Assembly (NCBI GenBank): GCA_964611585.1
Contig: CAZTAK010000004.1
Span: forward strand, 1 to 64,000
Length of the DNA: 64,000 nucleotides
DNA from: CAZTAK01 sp964611585
GTDB taxonomy: Bacteria; Pseudomonadota; Alphaproteobacteria; SHVP01
Reading direction: 5' to 3'
The notes beneath the pieces were generated by a model. It saw only the letters and a list, made by a program, of their open reading frames with translations, made no database searches and had not been told where the DNA came from. Below are positions 43,372 through 52,622 of the stretch, piece by piece; the stretch's first letter is position 1; the number at the start of each line of letters is the position of its first letter. Position numbers and translations under genes: made by a program.

Positions 43372-44481
43372 GTGAACGTCGAGGGGAAAGCGTTCCGCAC
43401 CATCTGGCTGGGCGAGGACGGCGTCGGCGTCGAAATCATCGACCAGACCAAGCTGCCGCATGCTTTCCAAATCCTGCGGCTCGAATCCCTGGAAGACGCG
43501 GCCCGGGCCATCACCGGCATGGAGGTGCGCGGCGCGCCGCTGATCGGGGCGACGGCGGCTTACGGCTTGGCTTTGGCGATGCGAAGCGATGCCTCCGATG
43601 CCGCCCTTGCGAACGCCTACGATGTGCTGTTCGCGACCCGGCCGACGGCAATCAATTTGCGCTGGGCGCTCGATGATGTGCGCGCGCGGCTGTTGCTCCT
43701 TCCCGAAGATGAGCGCGCCGCCGCGGCCTATGCGCGCGCCGCCGAAATCTGCGACGAGGATGTTGCGATCAGCCGCGCCATCGGCGAACACGGGGCGGAA
43801 CTCATCGTCCGCGCCTGGGAACGGAAAGAAGCCGCCGGCGACGGCCGCGTCAATGTCCTGACCCATTGCAACGCGGGCTGGCTCGCCGCCGTCGATTGGG
43901 GCACTGCGCTGGCGCCGGTCTATGTCGCCCACGACGAGGGCATTCCCATCCATGTCTGGGTCGACGAGACCCGGCCCCGCAACCAGGGTGCGGCGCTGAC
44001 GGCATGGGAACTCGGCCGCAACGGCGTGCCTCACACGGTGATTGCCGACAACGCCGGCGGCCACCTGATGCAGCACGGGCTTGTCGATCTCTGCATCACC
44101 GGCACCGACCGCACTACGCGGACCGGCGACGTGTGCAACAAGATCGGTACATATCTCAAGGCGCTGGCGGCAGACGACAACGGCGTCGATTTTTTTGTTG
44201 CCCTGCCGCAGACGACTATCGACTGGACGGTCGCCGACGGCATCGCCGAAATTCCGATCGAACAGCGCGGCGCCGAAGAAGTGACGCATATCAGCGGGCG
44301 CACGCACGACGGCGCCCTCGCCACCGTGCAACTGACCCCCGACGGCTCGGCCGCCGCCAATTATGCCTTCGACGTGACGCCTGCGCGCCTTGTCACCGGG
44401 CTGATTACCGACCGCGGCGTCTGCGAAGCCTCGGAAGAAGGACTGCTGGCGCTGTTTCCCGAACGCCGCGCCGCGGGCTAG
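43372..44481 (+). CDS. mtnA: S-methyl-5-thioribose-1-phosphate isomerase
   Basis: A 369-residue MtnA, eIF2B-like fold. Key blocks: ITGMEVRGAPLIGATAAYGL, TRPTAINLRWAL, VLTHCNAGWLAAVDWGTALA with the catalytic Cys, VWVDETRPRNQGAALTAWEL and ITGTDRTTRTGDVCNKIGTY with the catalytic Asp. It converts the sugar phosphate made by MtnP to methylthioribulose-1-phosphate. GTG 43372 is seven bases after the apt stop (GGGGCGCG between), which fixes the start. Later salvage genes are not in this window. Confidence 0.95.
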   Translation: MNVEGKAFRTIWLGEDGVGVEIIDQTKLPHAFQILRLESLEDAARAITGMEVRGAPLIGATAAYGLALAMRSDASDAALANAYDVLFATRPTAINLRWALDDVRARLLLLPEDERAAAAYARAAEICDEDVAISRAIGEHGAELIVRAWERKEAAGDGRVNVLTHCNAGWLAAVDWGTALAPVYVAHDEGIPIHVWVDETRPRNQGAALTAWELGRNGVPHTVIADNAGGHLMQHGLVDLCITGTDRTTRTGDVCNKIGTYLKALAADDNGVDFFVALPQTTIDWTVADGIAEIPIEQRGAEEVTHISGRTHDGALATVQLTPDGSAAANYAFDVTPARLVTGLITDRGVCEASEEGLLALFPERRAAG

Positions 44482-44551
44482 CCGCCCTTGATCGCGCCGC
44501 CTCTAACCCCATATCGCAGGCGGGCTCGTAAGCCGCGGAAATCACGGGATA

Positions 44552-44643
44552 AATTGGCTTCGAATTGGGTTTGGATTGGCTTTGAATTGGGTTTGCTTGG
44601 GCTTTGAATTGGGTTCGTATTGGGTTTGAATTGGGTTCGTTTT
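44552..44643. repeat. Degenerate AATTGGGTTTG-type tandem repeat
   Basis: Eight or so successive units of 10-12 bases, alternating aattgggtttg and attggctttg variants. On the minus strand it would read as a low-complexity N-P-I/Q-T-Q/K-P-N-like peptide, with no start or homology. It sits in the otherwise empty 300-bp space between mtnA and the aldolase gene; an isolated unit (aattgggttcgt) recurs at 44721. Confidence 0.8.
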
Positions 44644-44784
44644 AGCGCGCGGCATATCGGTTTGGGCGTTCGCAAAGCCTTGACAGGCAAGGTGTTTTCG
44701 CAAACCGGCGCGTGCCAGAATTGGGTTCGTTTCGTAATTTAGGGATATTCGCGGGCGATCCTGCAAAATCCGTGAAGGGATGCG

Positions 44785-46845
44785 ATGAAATCGCAATGGA
44801 ACGATTCTGACGCCGAGGCGATGGCGGCGCACTACGCGCAAACAGGCGTCGGCCGCGACCTCGCGCTTCGCGTCTATTCGACGCGCCTGTTGGGGAGCGA
44901 TCGGCGGCTGGTGCTGCATGGCGGCGGCAACACCTCGGTAAAAACAACAATGCCGGACGCGCTCGGCAAAGAGACGCAAGTGCTGTGCGTCAAGGGATCG
45001 GGCTGGGACATGGGCGATATCGAGCCCGCCGGCCTGCCGGCGGTGCGGCTCGAGGCCCTGCGCGCGCTGCGGTCGCTGGAAGCGCTTTCGGATGAAGACA
45101 TGGTCAAGCAGCAGCGCCTCAACCTGCTCGACCCGTCCTCGCCCAACCCCTCCGTCGAAACCCTCCTGCACGCGTTTCTGCCGCACACCTTCGTCGATCA
45201 CACGCATTCGACGGCGGTGCTGGCGATCTCGGACCAGCCCGACGGCGCGGCCATCTGCGCCGAGGTCTATGGCGAGCGCGCAAGCCTGGTGCCCTACGTC
45301 ATGCCGGGGTTCGACCTCGCCAAGGCGGCGCCCGCCGTTTACGACGCGAGCCCTGCCGTCGAGGGGCTCATTTTGCTCAAGCACGGCATCTTCACCTTCG
45401 GCGAGACGGCGCGCGAAGCCTACGAGCGCATGATCGCCCTGGTGACGCTCGCCGAAGAGCGCATCGCCAAGGGTACCGGGACACTGATTCAATCCTCGGC
45501 GATCCCGGCGCAGGTCGCGCCGCTCGCCGCCGTCGCGCCGATCCTGCGCGGCGCCCTGGCCGAATGTAGCGACGGGGCCGAAGGCTCCTACCGCCGCCAG
45601 GTGCTTGAATTCCGCACATCCGAGGCGATCCGTGCCTATGTCGGCGGCGAGGATCTCGCGCGCTACAGCCAGCAGGGCGTGGTGACACCGGATCACACGA
45701 TCCGCACCAAGAACCGGCCCCTGGTCGTGCCCGCACCGGCGCAAGGGTCGCTGGTCGAGTTCAAGGCGGCGGTCGAAAGTGTGCTCGCGCAATACGTTGC
45801 TGCCTACCACGACTATTTCGCGCGCCACAACGGCGCCGAAGCAGAGCGCACGGAACTCGACCCGATGCCGCGCGTCGTACTGGTGCCGGGGCTGGGGCTG
45901 TTCGGAGCCGGCGCATCGGCCAGGGGCGCAGGCGTTGCCGCCGACATCGCCGGAAACACGGTCGATGTCATCACCGATGCCGAACGCATCGGCGCCTTCC
46001 AGCCGGTGCCGGAGGCGGATCTGTTCGATGTCGAATACTGGTCGCTGGAACAGGCGAAACTCGGCAAGGCGGCGGAAAAGGCGCTCGCGCGCCAGGTGGC
46101 GTTGATTACCGGGGCGGCTTCGGGGATCGGCGCGGCAACAGCGCACGCCTTCGCAAGCGAGGGCTGCGAAGTGGTGCTGCTCGACCGTGACGGTGGCGGC
46201 GCCGAAAAGATCGCGCGCGGCATCGGCGGCGCGGCGCTCGGGCTCGAATGCGACGTGACCGTCAGGCATCAGGTCCGGGCCGCCTTCGACCGCGCCTGTG
46301 AGGTCTTCGGCGGCCTCGACATTGTTGTCTCGAACGCGGGCGCGGCGTGGCAGGGCAAGATCGGCGAGGTCGCGGACGAGGTGCTGCGGGCGAGCTTCGA
46401 GCTCAACTTCTTTGCTCACCAGAGCGTCGCGCAAAACGCGGTCTGGGTCATGCGCGCGCAGGGCACCGGCGGCGCGCTGCTGTTCAATGCCTCGAAGCAG
46501 GCCGTCAACCCGGGTCTCGATTTCGGTCCCTACGGTTTGCCGAAGGCGGCGACGCTGTTTCTGTCGCGCCAGTACGCGCTCGAATACGGCGAAGACGGGA
46601 TTCGCTCCAACGCGGTCAATGCCGACCGGGTCAACACCGGGATTTTCGCCGACGGGTTTCTCGAAGAGCGCGCGCAGAAGCGCGGCCTCACGCCGGAAGA
46701 ATATCTGCGCAGCGGCAATCTCTTGAAACGCGAGGTCAAACCTGAAGACGTCGCCCGCGCCTTCGTCGATCTCGCGCTTTCGCCCAAGACCACCGGCGCG
46801 GTGCTGACGGTGGACGGCGGCAATATCGCGGCGGCGTTGCGCTAG
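44785..46845 (+). CDS. Bifunctional class II aldolase / short-chain dehydrogenase
   Basis: A 686-residue fusion. Residues ~1-400 are a class II aldolase/adducin-type domain: LHGGGNTSVKTTM, VKGSGWDMG, FVDHTHSTAVLAI (metal-binding H-x-H), and LLKHGIFTFGETAREAYERM. Residues ~430-686 are an SDR: Rossmann VALITGAASGIGAATAHAFA, NAG in VVSNAGAAW, catalytic S in FNASKQ and Y-x-x-x-K in YGLPKA. This architecture matches the enzymes annotated as rhamnulose-1-phosphate aldolase/lactaldehyde dehydrogenase-type fusions. The sugar is uncertain. Start ATG 44785 after GGGATGCG. Confidence 0.9.
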   Translation: MKSQWNDSDAEAMAAHYAQTGVGRDLALRVYSTRLLGSDRRLVLHGGGNTSVKTTMPDALGKETQVLCVKGSGWDMGDIEPAGLPAVRLEALRALRSLEALSDEDMVKQQRLNLLDPSSPNPSVETLLHAFLPHTFVDHTHSTAVLAISDQPDGAAICAEVYGERASLVPYVMPGFDLAKAAPAVYDASPAVEGLILLKHGIFTFGETAREAYERMIALVTLAEERIAKGTGTLIQSSAIPAQVAPLAAVAPILRGALAECSDGAEGSYRRQVLEFRTSEAIRAYVGGEDLARYSQQGVVTPDHTIRTKNRPLVVPAPAQGSLVEFKAAVESVLAQYVAAYHDYFARHNGAEAERTELDPMPRVVLVPGLGLFGAGASARGAGVAADIAGNTVDVITDAERIGAFQPVPEADLFDVEYWSLEQAKLGKAAEKALARQVALITGAASGIGAATAHAFASEGCEVVLLDRDGGGAEKIARGIGGAALGLECDVTVRHQVRAAFDRACEVFGGLDIVVSNAGAAWQGKIGEVADEVLRASFELNFFAHQSVAQNAVWVMRAQGTGGALLFNASKQAVNPGLDFGPYGLPKAATLFLSRQYALEYGEDGIRSNAVNADRVNTGIFADGFLEERAQKRGLTPEEYLRSGNLLKREVKPEDVARAFVDLALSPKTTGAVLTVDGGNIAAALR

Positions 46846-46879
46846 CCGGATGGCGGCGCGGCGCGGCGCGGATGCGCCC

Positions 46880-47548
46880 CTAGCCCACGTGTTTCCGGAA
46901 GAAGGCATCGGTGCGTTCGCGCGCGATTTTGGCGCTCTCGGCGTGATAGCTGGCGCGGATGTCGCAGTTAAAACCGTGCTCGGCGTCCGCATAGCGGTGG
47001 ATGGGCATGTCCGGGTGGGCGGCCTTGATCGCCTCGACATCGTCGATCGGGATTGCCTTGTCGGCGTCGCCAAAGTGCAGCATCGTCGGGCAGTTGGGCG
47101 TTGCGTCCTTGGTGTCGATGATGCGCCCGCCGTAATAGCTGACCGCACAGTCAAGCTCGCTCCGGCACGCCGCCAGCCACGCCACCGACCCGCCCCAGCA
47201 GTATCCCACCAGGCCAACCTTGCCGTATTGTCTGAGCGCGCCTGCGGCCGCGCTCACGTCGGCGACGGTGTTGTTCCAGTCCAGCGCATACGCAAGTTCG
47301 CGCCCTGTCGTCATGCCTTCGGGCGTGTAATCCAGTTCGACCACGGGTTTGGAGCGGTCGAAGAACGCGGGCGCCAGCGCGACGTAGCCGTCCGCGGCGA
47401 AGCTGTCGGTGACGGCGCGGATATGCTGGTTGACGCCGAAGATTTCCTGCACCACCACGATGGCGCCCCGCGGCGTGCCCTCGGGATCGGCGCGGTAGGC
47501 GGCCAGGGTGTGGCCGTCGGCGGCTGTCAGCGTGATCTGGGTTCCCAT
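46880..47548 (-). CDS. Dienelactone hydrolase family protein
   Basis: A 222-residue alpha/beta-hydrolase. The nucleophile elbow is GYCWGG (Cys nucleophile), typical of DLH; the acid and His regions are seen in FGDADKAIPIDD and DAEHGFN. Start MGTQITLTAADGHTLAAYRA is the usual DLH N-terminus. Acts on dienelactones or other esters; real substrate unknown. Convergent with the aldolase gene. Confidence 0.92.
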   Translation of the reverse strand: MGTQITLTAADGHTLAAYRADPEGTPRGAIVVVQEIFGVNQHIRAVTDSFAADGYVALAPAFFDRSKPVVELDYTPEGMTTGRELAYALDWNNTVADVSAAAGALRQYGKVGLVGYCWGGSVAWLAACRSELDCAVSYYGGRIIDTKDATPNCPTMLHFGDADKAIPIDDVEAIKAAHPDMPIHRYADAEHGFNCDIRASYHAESAKIARERTDAFFRKHVG

Positions 47549-47604
47549 GGCGGTGTCTCCGTCGGTTGGGGTGTTGGTTGGGGCCGGTGTCGATTGAATG
47601 CCGG

Positions 47605-48060
47605 TCAGTCTGCGCTTGTGGCCTCGCGGCGCGGCATGAAGCCGGTGTTGATCATACTCATCACCGGCTCGCCGGTCTGGTCGAGAACCTCGAACCGGGT
47701 GCGGACGATGCCGCGGTCGGGCTTCGACCGCGACGCCCGGACCTCGACGACTTCGCTCCGCACGCTCAGGACATAGCCCGGGCGCACGGGGCGCAGCCAG
47801 CGCACTTCCTCGATTCCCGGCGAGGGCATGCCGTTTCCCTCGCCCATGACGTTGTCCACCAACATGCGCATGAACATGGCGCAGGTATGCCAGCCCGAGG
47901 CGATGACGCCGTCCCAGCCCTGTTCGCGGCCCTTGTCGGGATCGACGTGGAAGGCTTGCGGATCGTACCTGGCCGCGAACTCGATGATTTCATCCTCGGT
48001 CACTTCGTAGCGGCCGAACGTGGCGGTATCGCCGACGGTGAAATTTTCCAGGTAGCGCAC
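47605..48060 (-). CDS. MaoC-like hot-dog-fold dehydratase
   Basis: A 151-residue hot-dog protein. YLENFTVGDTATFGRYEVTE is the standard entry; the (R)-hydratase-like Asp and His pair lies in ARYDPQAFHVDPDKGREQGW, and GVIASGWHTCAMFMRM is the central helix. Probably acts on an enoyl-CoA or similar thioester. GTG 48060 with GGGAGGAAG upstream is the start; an in-frame upstream extension overlaps the ychF gene and is not family-like. Downstream of ychF by 32 bp, so perhaps cotranscribed. Confidence 0.88.
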   Translation of the reverse strand: MRYLENFTVGDTATFGRYEVTEDEIIEFAARYDPQAFHVDPDKGREQGWDGVIASGWHTCAMFMRMLVDNVMGEGNGMPSPGIEEVRWLRPVRPGYVLSVRSEVVEVRASRSKPDRGIVRTRFEVLDQTGEPVMSMINTGFMPRREATSAD

Positions 48061-48092
48061 GCTTCCTCCCTGCTGCGGAACTTGATCCGGGC

Positions 48093-49193
48093 CTAGACGT
48101 TGAACCGGAACAGGAGAAGGTCCCCGTCCTGCACCACATAGTCGCGGCCCTCTAGGCGCAGCTTGCCGGAATCGCGCGCTCCCGCTTCGCCGCCGCATTG
48201 GATGTAGTCATCATAGGCAATGGTCTCGGCCCGGATAAAGCCCCGCTCGAAATCGCTGTGGACGGTGCCGGCGGCCTGGGCGGCGCGGGTGCCGCGGGGA
48301 ATCGTCCAGGCGCGCGCTTCTTTGGAGTTGGCGGTAAAGAAGGTGATCAGGTCGAGCAGCCCATAGCCCGCCCGTATCACGCGGGCGAGGCCGGTTTCGC
48401 TGAGGCCCAGCGAAGACAGAAATTCGCTGCGTTCGTCTTTGTCGTCGAGGCGGGCAATCTCGGCCTCGATCGCCGCCGAGACGACGAGGCACGGCGCCCC
48501 TCGGGCGGCGGCCCAGGCGGCAAGCCGTTCCGAGTGCATGTTCCCGGTGGCGGCCGCGTTCTCGTCCACGTTGGCGACATAGAGGGCGGGCTTGGCAGTC
48601 AGCAGATGAAGCGACTTCAACGCCGCTCGCTGGTCGGGCTCGATTGCCATGTCGCGCACCGGATCGCCGGCGCGTAAACGGTCCAGCGCGCGCTGCATCA
48701 GGGGGAGCACGGCTTTCGCTGCCTTGTCGCCGCCTCTGGCCCTTTTTTCGAGCGGCTCGATGCGGCGTTCGAGGCTTTCCAGATCGGCGAGCAGCAGCTC
48801 GGTTTCGACGGTCTCGGCGTCGGCGACCGGATCGATCCGGTTCTCGACGTGGGAGACGTTGGGGTTATCGAAACAGCGCAGTACAAAAAGGATCGCATCG
48901 ACTTCGCGAATGTGGCCGAGGAACTGATTGCCCAGCCCCTCGCCCTCGCTGGCGCCGCGCACCAGCCCGGCGATGTCGGCGAAATCGAGCCAGGTCGCGA
49001 CCACGTCCTTCGGCTTCGCGATCGCGGTGATGGCATCGAGACGCGGGTCCGGCACTGCCACCCGGCCGATGTTGGGATCGATCGTCGTGAACGGATAATT
49101 GGCCGTGCCGGCTTGCGCGGACCGGGTGAGGGCATTGAACAACGTCGACTTGCCCGCGTTCGGCAGGCCGACGATACCGCAGGTAAATCCCAT
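48093..49193 (-). CDS. ychF: Redox-regulated ATPase YchF (OLA1-like)
   Basis: A 366-residue Obg-family protein. G1 GLPNAGKSTLFNAL, the G2 region, G3 DIAGLVRGASEGEGLGNQFL and NVDENA-type G4 (N-V-D-E in place of NKxD, as in ATP-specific YchF) all appear, and the C-terminal TGS domain (FTANSKEARAWTIPRGTRAA, IRAETIAYDDY) is present. Binds ribosomes and hydrolyses ATP. One base after the pth stop, so the two are cotranscribed. Confidence 0.96.
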   Translation of the reverse strand: MGFTCGIVGLPNAGKSTLFNALTRSAQAGTANYPFTTIDPNIGRVAVPDPRLDAITAIAKPKDVVATWLDFADIAGLVRGASEGEGLGNQFLGHIREVDAILFVLRCFDNPNVSHVENRIDPVADAETVETELLLADLESLERRIEPLEKRARGGDKAAKAVLPLMQRALDRLRAGDPVRDMAIEPDQRAALKSLHLLTAKPALYVANVDENAAATGNMHSERLAAWAAARGAPCLVVSAAIEAEIARLDDKDERSEFLSSLGLSETGLARVIRAGYGLLDLITFFTANSKEARAWTIPRGTRAAQAAGTVHSDFERGFIRAETIAYDDYIQCGGEAGARDSGKLRLEGRDYVVQDGDLLLFRFNV

Positions 49194-49769
49194 CTAGCGG
49201 CCGGCGCCGGTCTGCAGCGCGACATTGTTCATGAAGCCGGCCATGTCGCCCTGCACCAGCACGCCGATATGTTCGGCGACGGCTTCAATGCTGGCTTCCA
49301 GTTCCCCGCGGTCGGCCTTGGCGACGTCATGAAGGACATAATCCTCGACTTCGCCGCGCTCGCCGGGATGGCCGATGCCAAAGCGAACGCGCCTGTAGTC
49401 GCGCCCGATATGCGAATCGAGGCTGCGCAAACCGTTGTGGCCGGCATTGCCGCCGCCTTGCTTGACCCGGAGTTTGCCGGGCGCAAGGTCGAGATCGTCG
49501 TGCAGCGCAATGACCTGATCCGCCTCGAGCCGGTAATAGCTCAGCGCCGCGGCCACCGCCTGACCGGACAGGTTCATGTAGGTTTCGGGCTTGAGGGCAA
49601 GGGCGCGGCTTTCGCCGATCCGGCCTTCCGCAGCCGAACCGTGAAAGCGCCGCCGCCAGGGTTCAAACGAATGGCGCCGGACGATCTCGTCCAGCGCCAT
49701 GTAGCCGATATTGTGCCGATTGGCCGCATATTCGGGACCGGGATTGCCCAGCCCCACCAGCAGAAACAT
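49194..49769 (-). CDS. pth: Peptidyl-tRNA hydrolase
   Basis: A 191-residue Pth. N-terminal MFLLVGLGNPGPEYAANRHN carries catalytic N and H; further motifs are LALKPETYMNLSGQAV, ALHDDLDLAPGKLRVKQGGG and NAGHNGLRSLDSHIGRDYRR. Rescues peptidyl-tRNAs. Follows rplY by 15 bp in the usual alphaproteobacterial rplY-pth-ychF order. Confidence 0.97.
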   Translation of the reverse strand: MFLLVGLGNPGPEYAANRHNIGYMALDEIVRRHSFEPWRRRFHGSAAEGRIGESRALALKPETYMNLSGQAVAAALSYYRLEADQVIALHDDLDLAPGKLRVKQGGGNAGHNGLRSLDSHIGRDYRRVRFGIGHPGERGEVEDYVLHDVAKADRGELEASIEAVAEHIGVLVQGDMAGFMNNVALQTGAGR

Positions 49770-49784
49770 GTCGGTTTCCAGGTG

Positions 49785-50492
49785 TCAGTCCTTGCCTTCT
49801 TCTTTTTTCTCGTCCTTGGCTTCGTCTTCCGCCGGGGTTTCGCCCTCGGCCAGCTCTTCGCCCTCCTCGCCCTCGATCTCTTCGCCTTCCTCGCCTTCCT
49901 TCTCGACTTCTTCTTCGACGTGGATGGTCGGCGCGGCGATGGTCGCAACGGTGAAATCGCGGTCGGTAATCGCCGGGGTGACACCGTCGGGCAGAGTGAT
50001 GCTGTTGATGTGGATGCCGTCGCCGATATCAAGGCCTTCCAGGGACGTGGAAATGCTTTCCGGGATCGAATCCGCGCGGCAGTCGAATTCCACTTCGTGG
50101 CGCACCACGTTGAGAACGCCGCCACGTTTGAGACCGGGCGATTCTTCCTCGTCGGTGAAGATCATCGAAATCCAGACCCTGGTTCGCGTGTCGGCGGTCA
50201 CCCGCAAGAAATCCACATGCAGGGGCGCGTCCGATACCGGGTGCAATTGGACATCGCGGGGCAGGACCCGGTGCGATGCGCCGTCGAGGTCGAGGTCGAT
50301 CAACCGGGACAGGAAGGCGCCTTTCGACACTTCCAGCACCAAGTCATGGCGGTCGAGGGTGATCGGGGCGGGAGGTTCCTTGCCACCATAGATCACGGCT
50401 GGCACTTTGCCGGCCCGACGGGCAGCGCGGACGGTCCCCTTTCCGCCCAGGGCACGCGGGCTTGCGGCCAGCGTTGCGGTCTGTGCGCTCAT
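49785..50492 (-). CDS. rplY: 50S ribosomal protein L25/general stress protein Ctc
   Basis: A 235-residue long-form L25 (Ctc-type): the N-terminal 5S rRNA-binding domain (ALGGKGTVRAARRAGKVPAV, GGKEPPAPITLDRHDL) and a C-terminal TL5-like beta domain ending in a highly acidic tail (EEEVEKEGEEGEEIEGEEGE). The acidic tail is normal for this family. Starts at ATG 50492; prs lies 143 bp upstream in the same direction. That gap contains a gggccg-aaaa-cggccc hairpin (50555-50570) that could modulate read-through. Confidence 0.96.
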   Translation of the reverse strand: MSAQTATLAASPRALGGKGTVRAARRAGKVPAVIYGGKEPPAPITLDRHDLVLEVSKGAFLSRLIDLDLDGASHRVLPRDVQLHPVSDAPLHVDFLRVTADTRTRVWISMIFTDEEESPGLKRGGVLNVVRHEVEFDCRADSIPESISTSLEGLDIGDGIHINSITLPDGVTPAITDRDFTVATIAAPTIHVEEEVEKEGEEGEEIEGEEGEELAEGETPAEDEAKDEKKEEGKD

Positions 50493-50635
50493 TCAAGACT
50501 CCATTCGGTTCGTACGGGCCAAGGGCGCCGCGGGCGCCGGCCTCCAGGGGTGCCGGGCCGAAAACGGCCCCTCATATAGCGTCAAACGGGGGTGATTTCT
50601 AGGGCAAAGGCGTCCCGGCCGGGCCCCTCGCCGGG

Positions 50636-51568
50636 TTAGTCGAACAGGCTCGAGACCGAACTCTCCTCGCTGATCCGGCGCATCGCCTCGGCTAGGAGCG
50701 GCGCAATCGTCAGGTGGCGGATGTTCTGCGACACCCGCATCGCCTCGGTGGCGAGGATCGAATCTGTCGTGACCATGGTTTCCAGCGCGGAGCTTGCGAC
50801 TCGCGCCACCGCACCGCCCGACAGCACGCCGTGGGTGACGTAGGCGACCACCGATTCCGCGCCCGCCTCGCGCAGCGCGTCGGCTGCATTGCAGAGCGTT
50901 CCCGCCGAGTCGACGATGTCGTCGACCATCACGCAGCGCCGCCCTTTGACGTCGCCGATAATGTTCATCACCTCGGAGACGCCCTCGCGCTCCCGGCGTT
51001 TGTCGACAATGGCGAGATCGGCGCCGAGCCGTTTGGCGGTCGCCCGCGCCCGAATCACGCCGCCCACGTCGGGCGAGACGAACATCAGATCTTCGCCATT
51101 GTAGACCTCGGCAATGTCGCGGGCGAAGATCGGGGCCGAAAACAGGTTGTCGGTCGGAATATCGAAAAAGCCCTGTATCTGGCCGGCGTGCAGGTCCAGC
51201 GTCAGGACCCGGTCGGCGCCCGCGGTAGTGATCAGGTTGGCCACCAGCTTGGCAGAGATCGGCGTCCGGGGCCCCGGTTTGCGGTCCTGCCGGGCATAGC
51301 CGAAATAGGGAATCACGGCGGTAATGCGGCGCGCCGAGGCCCGTCTGAGGGCGTCGATGGTGACCAGCAGTTCCATCAGGCTATCGTTGGCCGGGTAGGA
51401 CGTCGACTGAAGGATGAACACATCCTCGCCGCGGACGTTCTCGAGAATCTCGACGAACACCTCCATATCGGCAAAACGCCGGATATTGGCGTTCGTCAGG
51501 GGCAGGTTCAGAAATGCCGCGACGGATTCGGCCAGAGGCTGATTGGAATTGCCGGCGACGATCTTCAT
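50636..51568 (-). CDS. prs: Ribose-phosphate pyrophosphokinase
   Basis: A 310-residue PRPP synthetase. N-terminal MKIVAGNSNQPLAESVAAFL, RKPGPRTPISAKLVANLI, the TADRVLTLDLHAGQIQGFF region with the catalytic segment, the flexible ribose-phosphate loop VMVDDIVDSAGTLCNAAD and the C-terminal THGVLSGGA are as in the class I enzyme. Supplies PRPP for purine/pyrimidine, His and Trp synthesis; apt in this window uses it. ATG 51568 was chosen over an extension starting at 51619. Confidence 0.97.
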   Translation of the reverse strand: MKIVAGNSNQPLAESVAAFLNLPLTNANIRRFADMEVFVEILENVRGEDVFILQSTSYPANDSLMELLVTIDALRRASARRITAVIPYFGYARQDRKPGPRTPISAKLVANLITTAGADRVLTLDLHAGQIQGFFDIPTDNLFSAPIFARDIAEVYNGEDLMFVSPDVGGVIRARATAKRLGADLAIVDKRREREGVSEVMNIIGDVKGRRCVMVDDIVDSAGTLCNAADALREAGAESVVAYVTHGVLSGGAVARVASSALETMVTTDSILATEAMRVSQNIRHLTIAPLLAEAMRRISEESSVSSLFD

Positions 51569-51692
51569 GCGCTGGATCCTGTCAAACCCGGAGCGGGGCC
51601 GAAACGGTGAAAGGGCCATGCGGCCCGATCAGGCGCGGCGGAATGTAACAAGGGTGTCATACGCTGTAAACGGCGCAGGCGGCCCCCCGGCG

Positions 51693-52622
51693 CTAGAGAT
51701 CGGGTTCGACGGGTTCCAGGTCGGGCAGCAGCAACAGGGCGGCCAAACCCTCGGCCGCGCCGTCGGCGATGGCAACGGCAACTTCGCCCCACGGGCCGTC
51801 GAGGCTGCCCGCGGGCAGGGTATTGCTCTGATTGACGCTGCCCACTTCAATCCCGTCGGGGCGGATCAGCACCCAGTGAATGTCGATCCGCTGGCGCCCC
51901 GGCCCGGGTGAAACCGATACCGAGCCCGCAACCACGAAAGCATCCACCTCGACGGTTTCGGCGATCCGCACCCCGCGCAGGCGAAGGGCCGCCTCGACCG
52001 CCCGGGCGAGCTCGGTTTCGCCGTTCCCCGGTGCGCCCGCGACCGGCCATACCGCGACCACACGCGGGTGCGTGAGCACCGGATCGCTGCCGCCAGTCGC
52101 GACAAAGCCCGAGAGCCGTTCCGCCGCCCGACCGGCAAGATAGGCGAGGACCGCCGATGCGCCGCTTTGCCAGGCCACGGTATCGACCACGTCGATCCGG
52201 TCCCAGGTTGCGAACACGCCTCCCTCCGGATCGACGAGGCGCCAACGCAGCAGGAGTTCGGTGCGCCGTGCGGTCACCTCCCGGCTATCGATCCGGCCGG
52301 ATAGCGCATAGCGAAGCCGCGGATTGGCGATCGACGAGGCCGGTAGATCGCGGTCGCGCAGCGCCGCGGCGAGCAGACTGGCAAACTGCTGGCCGTGCTC
52401 GGGCGCGATCCCGTCGGGCACAGTCACGACGATGCCCGCGCGCGGGCCAAGCTGGACCAGTTGTGCCGGGGTGACGGTCTTGTCGGTCGGCTGGAAGGGG
52501 CGCGGCAGCGGCTGACAGGCAGCAAGCGCCATGAGCAGGACGGTAATTCCCACCGGCCCCAGAAGGCGCGCCGCCGGGCCCGGCCTAGGGTGCCAGCGCA
52601 ATGACAGAAATCTGGCGGCCAT
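51693..52622 (-). CDS. Predicted lipoprotein of unknown function
   Basis: A 309-residue product with a basic N-terminus, a hydrophobic stretch and a lipobox LMALAAC near residue 36, so it is probably lipid-anchored. The mature part starts CQPLPRPFQPTDKTVTPAQL and repeats alpha/beta segments that resemble a two-lobed periplasmic domain. I do not recognise the family. The first 38 bases overlap the 3' end of pgeF, which supports cotranscription with pgeF, midA and lgt. ATG 52622 or 52634 are possible starts. Confidence 0.65.
   Translation of the reverse strand: MAARFLSLRWHPRPGPAARLLGPVGITVLLMALAACQPLPRPFQPTDKTVTPAQLVQLGPRAGIVVTVPDGIAPEHGQQFASLLAAALRDRDLPASSIANPRLRYALSGRIDSREVTARRTELLLRWRLVDPEGGVFATWDRIDVVDTVAWQSGASAVLAYLAGRAAERLSGFVATGGSDPVLTHPRVVAVWPVAGAPGNGETELARAVEAALRLRGVRIAETVEVDAFVVAGSVSVSPGPGRQRIDIHWVLIRPDGIEVGSVNQSNTLPAGSLDGPWGEVAVAIADGAAEGLAALLLLPDLEPVEPDL

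Noticed and set aside
44542..47217. Long minus-strand open frame opposite the aldolase/dehydrogenase
   Set aside because: Composition is of an antisense shadow; the plus-strand product has intact aldolase and SDR motifs.
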